Below are positions 6,949 through 14,501 of a stretch of 15,115 nt of DNA, piece after piece. Under the pieces are notes generated by a model. It saw only the letters and a program-made list of their open reading frames with translations, did not search any database and was not told the DNA's origin. A program made the position numbers and the translations under genes. The first letter of the stretch is position 1; each line of letters begins with the position of its first letter. Source of the stretch: DASZQY01 sp048498575 (GTDB lineage Bacteria > Pseudomonadota > Alphaproteobacteria > Rhizobiales > Kaistiaceae); NCBI GenBank assembly GCA_048498575.1, contig JBEHXS010000044.1, positions 1-15,115 on the forward strand, read 5' to 3'.

Positions 6949-8127
6949 ATGACAGACGAAAAGCAAGACAAGCCCCCGCGGCGCAGATCCACGCGTCTCT
7001 TGCACGCTGGACGCGACCGGTCGCTCACCGGCCCGTTCGTAAACCCGCCCGTCATCCACGCCTCGACGGTGCTCTTTCCTACGGTCGACGACATGGAGCA
7101 GCGGCGCCAGCGCTATGTCTATGGCCGCCGCGGCACGCCGACCAGCGACGCGCTGGAGGCGGCCCTGAACGAACTGGAAGGGTCCGAGGGCACGGTGCTC
7201 TGCCCCTCCGGGCTGGCGGCGGCCTCCGTCGCCCTGCTCTCGTGCCTGTCCGCGGGCGACCGCCTGCTGGTCACGGACAGCGTTTATGGCCCGGTCCGCC
7301 AGTTCGTCGATCACACGCTGAAACGGCTGGGCATCGAGGCGGCCTACTTCGATCCGACAATCGGCGCGGGTATCGAGCCGCTGTTCACGCCCAACACGCG
7401 CGCCGTCTACCTCGAATCCCCGGGCTCGCTGACCTTCGAGATGCAGGACGTCCCGGCGATCGCCGCGATTGCGCACCGGCATAACGCGACGGTGCTGTTC
7501 GACAACACTTGGGCGACGCCCCTTTATTTCCGCGCCCTCGACAATGGCGTCGATCTTTCGGTGATCGCCGGCACCAAATATCTAGGCGGGCATGCCGATG
7601 TCATGATCGGCACCGTCGCGGCGCGCGGCGAGGCGCTGAAGAACCTGAAGCAGCTATACGGCGACATGGGTCTTTATGTCGGACCCGACGACATGTACCT
7701 CACGCTCCGCGGCATCCGTACGCTGGCAATCCGGCTGGAGCAGCACGCCCATTCGGCCATGACGATCGCGACGTGGCTGCAGCAGCGTCCGGAGGTTACG
7801 CGCGTGCTCTATCCGCCGCTGCCGAGCGATCCCGGACATGCGCTGTGGAAGCGCGACATGACCGGCGCATCCGGTCTGTTTGGCGTCATCTTCGGCGGCT
7901 GGAGCGTCGAGCAGGCAAAGCGCTTCGTCGATCATCTCGAGCTGTTCGGCATCGGCGCGTCGTGGGGCGGCTTCGAAAGCCTCGCCACCCTGCCCCACCT
8001 CACCGGCATCCGCTCGGCGCGGCCATGGCAGGCGGAAGGCCCGCTTGTCCGCCTGCACATCGGGCTTGAGGATCCGGCCGACCTTATGGCTGATCTTGAG
8101 GCGGGGCTGGCTGCTGCGGGGGGCTGA
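6949..8127 (+). CDS. metC: Cystathionine beta-lyase (PLP-dependent)
   Basis: 392 residues from the ATG at 6949. The frame is open 22 codons upstream, but that part overlaps the promoter region and lacks family similarity. Cys/Met-metabolism PLP enzyme of fold type I: Y58-G-R-R binds PLP phosphate, S-G-L-A is at 87-90, D185-N-T-W contacts the pyridine ring, and K210 in G-T-K-Y-L-G-G-H-A-D is the Schiff-base lysine. The stretch V-Y-L-E-S-P-G-S-L-T-F-E-M-Q-D is characteristic of alphaproteobacterial MetC. It cleaves cystathionine to homocysteine, pyruvate and ammonia in cytoplasmic methionine synthesis; such enzymes often also degrade cysteine. It diverges from the amino acid binding-protein gene across 80 bases and its last 44 bases overlap the convergent PAP2 gene. 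The ribosome site is weak. Confidence 0.9.
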   Translation: MTDEKQDKPPRRRSTRLLHAGRDRSLTGPFVNPPVIHASTVLFPTVDDMEQRRQRYVYGRRGTPTSDALEAALNELEGSEGTVLCPSGLAAASVALLSCLSAGDRLLVTDSVYGPVRQFVDHTLKRLGIEAAYFDPTIGAGIEPLFTPNTRAVYLESPGSLTFEMQDVPAIAAIAHRHNATVLFDNTWATPLYFRALDNGVDLSVIAGTKYLGGHADVMIGTVAARGEALKNLKQLYGDMGLYVGPDDMYLTLRGIRTLAIRLEQHAHSAMTIATWLQQRPEVTRVLYPPLPSDPGHALWKRDMTGASGLFGVIFGGWSVEQAKRFVDHLELFGIGASWGGFESLATLPHLTGIRSARPWQAEGPLVRLHIGLEDPADLMADLEAGLAAAGG

Positions 8128-8941
8128 GCGCAATCCATAGCGCCGGCAGCAGGGCCGCGAGATGGCGGCGACGTCGTAGCTGCGCGACGGCGCCGAACCG
8201 CCGGTCGATGCGGCCGTTGGGACGCACGACAAACGCCATGCGGAGATTGGCCGAGCGGCGGAGCATCAGGGTGCCGACGGCGAGCCCGAGGAGCGTGCCG
8301 CCGACGACGTCGCTCGGAAAATGCACCGCGATGACGACACGACTGATCGCGACGAGCGCGGCGGCCACGACGACGGGCAGCGTCCACCGTCCGGGCACGA
8401 ACGCAGCGATCAGCGCCACGGTCGCCATGGTGGTGGCGTGGCCGGAAGGGAAGCTATAGTTGCCGTAGCCGCCGAACGCGAGCGGCGCGAAGACGTGCCC
8501 CGCCACGAAATCCGGCCGGAAGCGCCCGACGAGCGGCTTGATGATGTCGGCGGCAATGCCGGTCGCCGCGATGGTGAGGAAAAAGACGAAGGCGAACGTG
8601 CCGATCTCACGCCAGGCCGCCGCGCTCGGCCGGCTGACCGTGCGCCAATCACCGAGCGCGACGATCACAGCGAGCGCGCCGCTCGGGATGAGCAGCCAGT
8701 CGGACTGGCCGAAGCGGGTCAGCCAGTTGAAGAAGGCGCGCACCGGAAGCGGCAGGCCGCGGGCGAACGCGATCAGGCGGGCGTCGTAGAGGACGCCGAC
8801 GAATAAAATCAGGATCACGGCCGCGATAACGAGCAGCGCTATGCGCGGCGGCTCGACCAGCGCGTACGGGCGCGGCCGACCCTGAGGCGTGCGGGCGAGC
8901 ACCTCCCAGTTGTCGTGGATGCGGCGGAACGGTTCGATCAT
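8084..8941 (-). CDS. PAP2-superfamily membrane phosphatase
   Basis: 285 residues from the ATG at 8941. Longer readings of this frame upstream are antisense-frame shadow of the preceding gene. Type 2 phosphatidic acid phosphatase with all three active-site motifs: K135-x6-R142-P143, P165-S-G-H168, and S200-R201-x5-H207-x3-D211. H207 would be the nucleophile and H168 the acid. About five to six membrane helices (near 32-52, 82-97, 113-133, 168-184, 187-206, 212-227) place the site at the periplasmic face. It removes phosphate from a lipid: undecaprenyl diphosphate, phosphatidylglycerophosphate or lipid A (LpxE-like) are all possible. The start overlaps the glycosyltransferase stop as ATGA, so the two are translated together. 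The C-terminus is Arg-rich then Pro/Gln-rich and overlaps metC. Confidence 0.88.
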   Translation of the reverse strand: MIEPFRRIHDNWEVLARTPQGRPRPYALVEPPRIALLVIAAVILILFVGVLYDARLIAFARGLPLPVRAFFNWLTRFGQSDWLLIPSGALAVIVALGDWRTVSRPSAAAWREIGTFAFVFFLTIAATGIAADIIKPLVGRFRPDFVAGHVFAPLAFGGYGNYSFPSGHATTMATVALIAAFVPGRWTLPVVVAAALVAISRVVIAVHFPSDVVGGTLLGLAVGTLMLRRSANLRMAFVVRPNGRIDRRFGAVAQLRRRRHLAALLPALWIALSPPQQPAPPQDQP

Positions 8942-10590
8942 TCGCTGGGGCCGCCCGCGACAAACAGGTGAACCTCGACGACGTGCATCTTGCGGAGATC
9001 GAAGCCATTGACCTCGCCGAGATCGGTCACCCCGAGGCCGAGATCGTCGGCCCGCTGGTGGAACGGCGGGATCTGGCTGCGATCGACGGCCGCGAGGCGG
9101 CAGCCCGGAATGTTGAGGAAATCCGCGGCACTCCAGGCATCGACCAGGCGCGTTGCGGGTCCCAGTGCCAGCACCAGGCTCTCCTCGGGATAGCCCGTCG
9201 CAGCAAAGGCCGGACTGCGGCACGGACTGGCCTTTGCGGCAAGCGCGGCGACATTCTCGCCGACGCGGAGGGCTGACAGACCCGGCACGAACGAGCCAAA
9301 GAAGCCGACGTAGATGAAGACGACCGTCGCCACGGACAGCAGCACGGACGCCAGCATCGTCGGCGGTCGGATCCAGAACCACGCGACCGGTCCGAGGATG
9401 GCGGCGATGAGGAACGCCCCTGCCCCGAACCAGGCCATGCGGCCCTCGAGGTAGAAGAACACCAGCGGCAGGACGATCGCGACCAGGGGCGGCCAGAGGA
9501 ACGGGCCGAGCGAATAGAACCAGCTCACGCGGCCGCGGATCACGGTCGCGCCGGCATCGATTGCGGCCGCTGCGAGCAGCGCCACCGCCGGCACGGCTGG
9601 GAGCACGGTCTGCGGCTCCTTGACCGAGATCAGCTCGGCCGCGAGCCAGAGCGGCCCGCCCCATGCCAGCGCGAAAAGGACCACGGGCCGGCGGAGTTCC
9701 GCCGTGAACCAGGTGAGGCCGAGGAAGACGAAGGTGGCGGCGGGGCCAACCAGAAGGGGCAGGATGAGCACGTAGCTCCCCGGCGGCGCCTCGATATGAA
9801 ACGGCACGCCGATCTGCGCGAGGTAATCCGGGCTCGGCCCATCGGCGGTGCCCTGCATGACGGCGAGCGCCACCGCGATCAGCCATGGCGAGACGATGAC
9901 GAACAGCCAGACGACGCCCATCGCCGGGCGCGATTGCATGAGCCAGCGCAGGCTGCCCTTCTCGATGGCCAGGATGAGCACCGCGGCGACCGTGATCGCC
10001 GGGACGACGGCGCCGGTGGTGATGATGCCGAGGCCAAGCCCGGTCCAGAACAGCGCCGCATCGGTCTCCGTTGCCTGCGGGCCGAGCCAGAAGCGGGCAA
10101 GCGCCCCGGCACAAAGCAACGAGGCCGCCAGCCCGAGCGCATCGGGCGACGCCAGGCGCGCCTCGAGCCCGACGAGACCGCTTGCGGCAACGAACAGCCC
10201 GGCGATCAGCGCGGTGCGAGGCGCGCCGAAGGCCATCGCAAGCCACCACGTGAGCATGGCCGCGGCGATGCCGGCGAGAAGCGACGGCAGCCGATTGACC
10301 CACATTGGCGGGTCGCCGCCAGCGAACCGCACCAGCAGCGCCTGTATCCAGTACGCGCCGCGCGGCCGCCATTCGTCGTTTTCGGTCTGCAGCCGCACTG
10401 TGGCGTAGTCGCCCGTGGCGACCATCTCGCGGGCCGCTACCGCGTAGCCGGGCTCCTCGCCATCGAGCGGCGCGGTCGTGGCGAAGCCGGGCAGGAAGCA
10501 CACCAGCGCGACGACAAGGATGGCGGCGAGGCTCGCCAGCGGCGACCGCACCAACGCCTCGCCAAACTTCTCGACCTGCAAAGCCAGCAT
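8938..10590 (-). CDS. ArnT/PMT-like polytopic membrane glycosyltransferase
   Basis: 550 residues with about 10-12 hydrophobic helices in the first 430 and a soluble tail of about 120, the layout of lipid-linked-sugar glycosyltransferases of the ArnT/PMT (GT-83/GT-39) clan. The first periplasmic loop has D43-G-E-E-P-G-Y-A-V-A-A-R-E-M, which aligns with the family motif D-E-x-R-Y-A-x-x-x-R-E-M, followed by E-W-R-P-R-G-A-Y-W-I-Q-A in place of the K-P-x-x-Y-W motif. Enzymes of this type use polyprenyl-phosphate sugars to modify lipid A, glycans or proteins in the periplasm. The usual D-E-x-R core here reads E-E-P-G, which is odd. The ATG at 10590 lacks a good ribosome site. Acceptor and sugar cannot be named. 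Confidence 0.8.
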   Translation of the reverse strand: MLALQVEKFGEALVRSPLASLAAILVVALVCFLPGFATTAPLDGEEPGYAVAAREMVATGDYATVRLQTENDEWRPRGAYWIQALLVRFAGGDPPMWVNRLPSLLAGIAAAMLTWWLAMAFGAPRTALIAGLFVAASGLVGLEARLASPDALGLAASLLCAGALARFWLGPQATETDAALFWTGLGLGIITTGAVVPAITVAAVLILAIEKGSLRWLMQSRPAMGVVWLFVIVSPWLIAVALAVMQGTADGPSPDYLAQIGVPFHIEAPPGSYVLILPLLVGPAATFVFLGLTWFTAELRRPVVLFALAWGGPLWLAAELISVKEPQTVLPAVPAVALLAAAAIDAGATVIRGRVSWFYSLGPFLWPPLVAIVLPLVFFYLEGRMAWFGAGAFLIAAILGPVAWFWIRPPTMLASVLLSVATVVFIYVGFFGSFVPGLSALRVGENVAALAAKASPCRSPAFAATGYPEESLVLALGPATRLVDAWSAADFLNIPGCRLAAVDRSQIPPFHQRADDLGLGVTDLGEVNGFDLRKMHVVEVHLFVAGGPSE

Positions 10591-10647
10591 GGGGCGCGGA
10601 ACGTAGCAGGAAGCGGCGTCGCGTTCAGCCCTGACGAACGCCCCTCA

Positions 10648-10676
10648 TTGACATCGTCCACGGCGCACGGATTACT
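10648..10676 (+). promoter_or_regulatory. Candidate promoter for the oxidoreductase/ThuA unit
   Basis: A perfect -35 box TTGACA (10648-10653) is followed 17 bases later by ATTACT (10671-10676), only a partial match to the -10 consensus. It sits in the 139-base gap between divergent genes, about 50 bases before the ATG at 10730. No clear minus-strand promoter for the glycosyltransferase gene was seen in this gap. Confidence 0.35.
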
Positions 10677-10729
10677 GGCCTCCCGCCTTTTCCCGTGCCA
10701 TTCGCAATCTCCAACCCTTCACCTAACTC

Positions 10730-11839
10730 ATGAGCCCGACCGTGAAGCCAACCGGCATCGGCCTGATCGGGGCCGGCAATATCAGCAGCCAGTACCTGAA
10801 GGCCGCCAAGTCATTTCCGATCCTCGACGTGCGCGGCATCGCCGACATCAACCCTGAAGCGGCCAAGGCGCGCGGCGCGGAGTTCGGCGTGCCGGCGATG
10901 ACCGTGGCGGAGCTGCTCGCCGATCCCGGCATCGAAATCGTCGTCAACCTGACCATCCCGAAGGCGCACGTCGAAGTCGGCCTGCAGGCGATTGCCGCGG
11001 GCAAGCACGTCCATTCCGAGAAGCCGCTCGGCGTAACCGTGGCCGAGGGCCGCAAGCTGATCAAGGCGGCGGCGAAGAAGGGCGTGCGCGTCGGCGGCGC
11101 TCCGGACACCTTCCTCGGTGGTGCGCACCAGACGTGCCGCAAGCTGATCGACGAAGGCGCGATCGGACAGGTGGTCGGCGGCATCGCCTTTTTCGGCACG
11201 CCCGGCCACGAGCGCTGGCATCCGAACCCGGGGTTCTACTACCAGCCGGGAGGCGGCCCGGTGCTGGACATGGGGCCGTACTACATCACGGCCCTGGTCA
11301 ACATGCTCGGGCCGGTGAAGCGCGTGGCCGCGATCACCGCGACGCCGCGCAAGACGCGCACGATCACCAGCCAGCCGCTGAACGGCAAGAAGATGCCGGT
11401 GAAGGTCGCGACGCACGCCTCGGGCACGCTGGAGTTCGCCTCGGGTGCGGTCGTCACCGTGGTGCTGAGCTTCGACATCCCGCGCTATCGCCACCCGCCG
11501 ATCGAGATTTACGGCACGACCGGGTCGCTCGGCGTGCCCGACCCCAACTGGTTCGACGGCGAGATCCTGCTCGCCAGCGCGACGGAGGACTGGAAGCCGG
11601 TGCCGATCCAGCACGGCCACGCCGAGCATAACCTGCGGGTGATGGCGGTCGCCGAGATGGCGCAAGCCATCCGCAAGAAGCGTCCGCACCGGGCAAGCGG
11701 CGAGCTCGCGTTTCATGTCCTCGAGGTGATGGAAGCCTTCCAGCGCTCCTCCGACAGCGGCCGGGCAGTGAAGATCACGACGCAACCGAAGCGGCCGAAG
11801 ATGCTGCCGACCAGCTTGAAAACGGGCGAGTTCGACTGA
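10730..11839 (+). CDS. Gfo/Idh/MocA-family NAD(P)-dependent oxidoreductase (ThuB-like)
   Basis: 369 residues. The N-terminal Rossmann fold shows G-I-G-L-I-G-A-G-N-I (9-18), with an acidic D39 at the end of the second strand that favours NAD. The family E-K-P motif is at 97-99; K98 is the expected catalytic lysine. The C-terminal substrate domain has G-G-G-P-V-L-D-M-G-P-Y-Y (174-185), where D180 is conserved but the usual histidine four residues on is replaced by tyrosine, as in several sugar dehydrogenases of this subgroup. It probably oxidises a sugar or disaccharide. The stop overlaps the ThuA start by one base (TGATG), so the two are coupled. The pair resembles rhizobial ThuB/ThuA, which act on trehalose and related disaccharides, but this substrate is unknown. 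The ribosome site before ATG 10730 is poor. Confidence 0.87.
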   Translation: MSPTVKPTGIGLIGAGNISSQYLKAAKSFPILDVRGIADINPEAAKARGAEFGVPAMTVAELLADPGIEIVVNLTIPKAHVEVGLQAIAAGKHVHSEKPLGVTVAEGRKLIKAAAKKGVRVGGAPDTFLGGAHQTCRKLIDEGAIGQVVGGIAFFGTPGHERWHPNPGFYYQPGGGPVLDMGPYYITALVNMLGPVKRVAAITATPRKTRTITSQPLNGKKMPVKVATHASGTLEFASGAVVTVVLSFDIPRYRHPPIEIYGTTGSLGVPDPNWFDGEILLASATEDWKPVPIQHGHAEHNLRVMAVAEMAQAIRKKRPHRASGELAFHVLEVMEAFQRSSDSGRAVKITTQPKRPKMLPTSLKTGEFD

Positions 11840-12483
11840 TGGCAAAGAAGGCATTGATCGTCTGGGGCGGCTGGCTCGGTCACGAACCGGAGCAAGGCGC
11901 CGGCGTCGTGCGCCAGATGCTCGCCGAGGAAGGCTTCGACGTTCGCGTCGAGACATCGACCAAGGCGTTCGCCGATCCGGCGCTGTCAGAGCTCAACCTG
12001 ATCGTCCCGATCTACACGATGTCGAAGATCGAGAAGGACGAGGCGGCCAACCTGGCCAAGGCCGTGGAGTCGGGCGTCGGCCTGGGCGGCTATCACGGTG
12101 GCATGGGCGACGCCTTCCGCGAATCGACCGACTACCAGTTCATCGTCGGCGGCCAGTGGGTTGCCCACCCCGGCAACATCATCGACTACACGGTGAACGT
12201 GACGCGACCGGACGATCCGATCATGGCGGGCATTGCGGATTTCCCGTATCGCTCCGAGCAGTACTACATGCACGTCGACCCCTCGAACGAGGTGCTGGCG
12301 ACGACGACCTTCACCGGCGAACATGCCGAATGGACGAAGGGCGTCGTCATGCCAGTGGTGTGGAAGCGGCATTACGGCAAGGGCCGCGTCTTCTATTCCT
12401 CGCTCGGCCACGTCGCGACGGAATTCGAGGTGCCGCAGATGCGCACGATCGTGAAGCGCGGGCTGCTCTGGGCGGCGCGCTAG
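11839..12483 (+). CDS. ThuA-domain protein
   Basis: 214 residues, about the usual length for a stand-alone ThuA domain, a class-I glutamine-amidotransferase-like fold without the catalytic triad. Visible family features are an N-terminal strand A-L-I-V-W-G-G-W, G-L-G-G-Y-H-G-G (about 76-83), F-P-Y-R-S-E-Q-Y-Y-M-H-V (about 135-146) with conserved histidines, and the C-terminal G-K-G-R-V-F-Y-S-S-L-G-H. No signal peptide, so cytoplasmic. ThuA proteins act with Gfo/Idh oxidoreductases in disaccharide oxidation and conversion of 3-keto-sugars; the direct coupling with the preceding gene supports this. Translation starts within the TGATG overlap. The stop is at 12481-12483. Confidence 0.88.
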   Translation: MAKKALIVWGGWLGHEPEQGAGVVRQMLAEEGFDVRVETSTKAFADPALSELNLIVPIYTMSKIEKDEAANLAKAVESGVGLGGYHGGMGDAFRESTDYQFIVGGQWVAHPGNIIDYTVNVTRPDDPIMAGIADFPYRSEQYYMHVDPSNEVLATTTFTGEHAEWTKGVVMPVVWKRHYGKGRVFYSSLGHVATEFEVPQMRTIVKRGLLWAAR

Positions 12484-12498
12484 CGCGGCTACCGCCGC

Positions 12499-13351
12499 TC
12501 AGATCGACGGTTCCGGCCACAGCGACCCAAACTGCAGGTCGACACTTTCGGGCTCGAACCGCTCGAGACCAGCGCCCGGGGTGAAAGTAATCTCGCCAAA
12601 CCTGGGACCGCTGGCGAGGTCGTAGAAGTCGACGCGCACGAAAGGGAAGCCGACGGCGAGCGCCTCCGCCGCGGCGAGTATTTCCTCAAGTTGCCGCGGG
12701 CGAGCGAAGACGCGCGGGTCGCGCGGATGGCCGAGCGCAAAGTCCTGCAGCCGCCACTCGCGGTCGTTTGTGGCTTTCGAACCGGTCGGTGTCGATCTGC
12801 ACAAACTCCACGCGCCCGTTGAAGACAAAACACTTCAGATCGATCAACTGCCCACGCGGCGCGATGAGCGGCTCCGCCAGGATTTGCCGGGGCATTTCGT
12901 TGTAGAAATTCTCCTGGAGATGTCACGGCCACGGCGTCGCCACCCAGTTGGCTGTCGCCTGCTCGATCTGGGCCCACTCCACGTCAGTCGGCGGCCGGCT
13001 CACGAAGCAGTTCCAGCCGCTGCCGTGATTGGCTTTCAAAATGTATGGCACCGGCCAAGTTCGCTCTGCGCGCGGCGGCAGGGCCGGACCATTGAACAGG
13101 GTCGGGATGAGCCAATCGCGCCCAAGCCTCTCCGCGACCAATTCCTTGACGCGCACCTTGTCGGTCAGCACCGCGTAGCGCGCATCCTTGCCGAACAACT
13201 TCCTGCGCTGGATCTTCTCGTTGAACGTCTTCGGGCGCTTCAGATCCGGCAACCGGCGATACGTGCGGAGGTACTGGAGCTCGATCGACTGCTGCGCCGG
13301 CATGAGCCGAACGGCCGCCTGATAGGTCGTCTCGGCATCCAGACTCTTCAC
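12499..13351 (-). pseudogene. Decayed TupA-like ATP-grasp protein gene
   Basis: Read together, the pieces make one roughly full-length protein. The N-terminal part (GTG start 13351) has R-P-K-T-F-N-E-K-I-Q-R-R-K-L-F, D-K-V-R-V-K-E and I-L-K-A-N-H-G-S-G-W-N, the hallmarks of the TupA-like ATP-grasp family linked to polysaccharide synthesis. It ends at an in-frame TGA (12923-12925). The same frame then continues with N-F-Y-N-E-M-P-R-Q-I-L-A-E-P-L and F-V-Q-I-D-T-D-R-F-E-S-H. Near the TTT at 12767-12769 the frame must shift by one base, consistent with one extra A on the coding strand, to recover D-R-E-W-R, F-V-R-V-D-F-Y and E-I-T-F-T-P-G-A-G-L-E-R-F before the stop at 12499. Two lesions make a working protein unlikely unless the sequence contains errors. 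It converges on thuA with 15 bases between. Confidence 0.82.
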
Positions 13352-13523
13352 GCCCTACCCAAGCCACCAGCGCCCGCACCAACTAGCCGCAATGCTAATT
13401 CGATGGCACATCGACTACAATCAACAGTGGCAAGCGCGGCGTGACGTTCGATTTGTCAGCTCGATTGCACTCCTATCCCGTTGATGCTTGAACAGAAGCG
13501 ACCACGTCATCCAGAGGGAATCG

Positions 13524-13829
13524 ATGCTCGCGCGTATCTACAAGCCGGCCCGCACGGCCATGCAGTCAGGCAAGGCGGCGGCCGAGAAATGGATGCTGGA
13601 GTACGAGCCGGAAGTGCGCCCGGCGGCCGACCCGCTGATGGGGTACACATCGCAGGCCGACATGCGCCGCCAGATCAGGCTCGAATTCGAGACGCGCGAG
13701 GAAGCCGTGCGCTACGCCGAGCAGAACGGCATTCCCTACACGCTGGCCGAGACCAGCGAGCCGACGCCGAAGAAGATCTCGTATTCCGACAATTTCCGCT
13801 ACGGCCGCCCGACGCAATGGACGCATTAG
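13524..13829 (+). CDS. NDUFS4-like NADH dehydrogenase (complex I) accessory subunit
   Basis: 101 residues from the ATG at 13524, chosen for the GAGGG ribosome site just upstream and because the family begins M-x-A-R-I-Y-K-P. An upstream TTG at 13488 only adds non-family residues. It shows the ETC complex I 18-kDa/NDUFS4 signature: W-M-L-E-Y-E-P near 25-31, M-G-Y-T-S-Q-A-D-M (about 39-47), F-E-T-R-E-E-A-V-R-Y-A-E-Q-N-G-I, and the C-terminal S-Y-S-D-N-F-R-Y-G-R-P-T-Q-W-T-H. In alphaproteobacteria and mitochondria this supernumerary subunit sits on the peripheral arm of complex I near the NADH-oxidising module. No nuo genes are nearby, which is usual for this subunit in bacteria. Soluble, cytoplasmic face. 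Confidence 0.92.
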   Translation: MLARIYKPARTAMQSGKAAAEKWMLEYEPEVRPAADPLMGYTSQADMRRQIRLEFETREEAVRYAEQNGIPYTLAETSEPTPKKISYSDNFRYGRPTQWTH

Positions 13830-13892
13830 CCCGCGGCCGCGGAACAAATATCCTCCCTGCGCCGTTTGGCATCTGCTGAAGGAGTGACAACG

Positions 13893-14327
13893 ATGCGCCT
13901 CTCTTCCACGTTACGTGCCGGTTTCCTCGCTCTCGCCACGCTCGCGGCAAGTAGCGCCGCTGCTCACGCCGAGAACGGCACGGTCTCGATCAAGGTGGTC
14001 AAGGCGGGCTTTTTCATAGGCGGGTCGGCCGGCAGCGGCACGCTGACATTTCACGGCAAGACCTATTACCTCTCGATCGGCGGCATCAGCGCCGGTTTCG
14101 TGATCGGCGCAGCCGAGGTGAGGTTTTCCGGCACCGCCAGCAACCTGAATAAGCCCGCCGATATCGCCGGCGTCTATGGCGCAGCCGGCGCAGGCGTTGC
14201 GGCAGATCGTGGCCCCGGCGTCATCACGCTGGCCAACCCGAACGGCGTCGTGCTTGAGCTGAGCGGCACGCAGAAGGGCCTGATGGTCAACGTCGACTTG
14301 AGCGGTATGGCGATCTCGCTGAAGTAG
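13893..14327 (+). CDS. Small exported protein of unknown function
   Basis: 144 residues with an excellent ribosome site (AAGGAG at 13879-13884) eight bases before the ATG. The signal peptide is residues 1-26 (M-R-L-S-S-T-L-R-A-G, hydrophobic core, A-H-A cleavage). The mature part is about 118 residues, rich in glycine, alanine and alternating hydrophobic residues: G-T-L-T-F-H-G-K-T-Y, L-S-I-G-G-I-S-A-G-F-V-I-G, and later A-G-V-Y-G-A-A-G-A-G-V-A, ending in short hydrophobic strands. It has no cysteines. The pattern suggests a small beta-rich periplasmic protein, loosely reminiscent of the DUF1134/SYLF-type lipid-binding folds, but I cannot place it in a family with confidence and give no function. 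It is followed at once by oppositely oriented tRNA genes. Confidence 0.82.
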   Translation: MRLSSTLRAGFLALATLAASSAAAHAENGTVSIKVVKAGFFIGGSAGSGTLTFHGKTYYLSIGGISAGFVIGAAEVRFSGTASNLNKPADIAGVYGAAGAGVAADRGPGVITLANPNGVVLELSGTQKGLMVNVDLSGMAISLK

Positions 14328-14341
14328 GAAGCTGGATAACC

Positions 14342-14419
14342 TGGCGACCCCGGCAGGGCTCGAACCTGCGACCTGCCGCTTAGAAGGCGGCTGCTCTCAT
14401 CCAGCTGAGCTACGGGGTC
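14342..14419 (-). tRNA. tRNA-Arg (anticodon TCT)
   Basis: 78 bases including an encoded CCA (14342-14344). The acceptor stem GACCCCG/CGGGGTC pairs over seven base pairs, the D stem is GCTC/GAGC, the anticodon stem GCCGC/GCGGC encloses loop CTTCTAA with anticodon TCT, the variable loop has five bases, and the T stem GCAGG/CCTGC encloses TTCGAGC. It reads AGA codons, which are rare in GC-rich genes such as those here. It lies five bases downstream of tRNA-Pro, so the two are probably processed from one transcript. Confidence 0.96.
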
Positions 14420-14424
14420 CAGTA

Positions 14425-14501
14425 TGGTCGGGGCGGCAGGATTCGAACCTGCGGCCCCCTGCTCCCAAAGCAGGTGCTCTACCAGGCTGAGCTACGCCCC
14501 G
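14425..14501 (-). tRNA. tRNA-Pro (anticodon TGG)
   Basis: 77 bases including encoded CCA (14425-14427). The acceptor stem CGGGGCG/CGCCCCG is fully paired, the D stem is GCTC/GAGC, the anticodon stem CCTGC/GCAGG encloses loop TTTGGGA with anticodon TGG, and the T stem GCAGG/CCTGC encloses TTCGAAT. It reads CCA and, by wobble, other proline codons. It is the upstream member of a two-tRNA unit. Confidence 0.96.

Noticed and set aside
8942..10501. Long N-terminal extension of the PAP2 gene frame up to 10501
   Set aside because: It is the out-of-frame shadow of the glycosyltransferase gene, is Arg/Ala-rich, and the true start at 8941 forms an ATGA junction.
12499..12922. Two small separate genes at 12499-12828 and 12686-12895 (minus)
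   Set aside because: Their sequences are consecutive parts of the same ATP-grasp protein as the piece ending at 12923, so they are fragments of one pseudogene.
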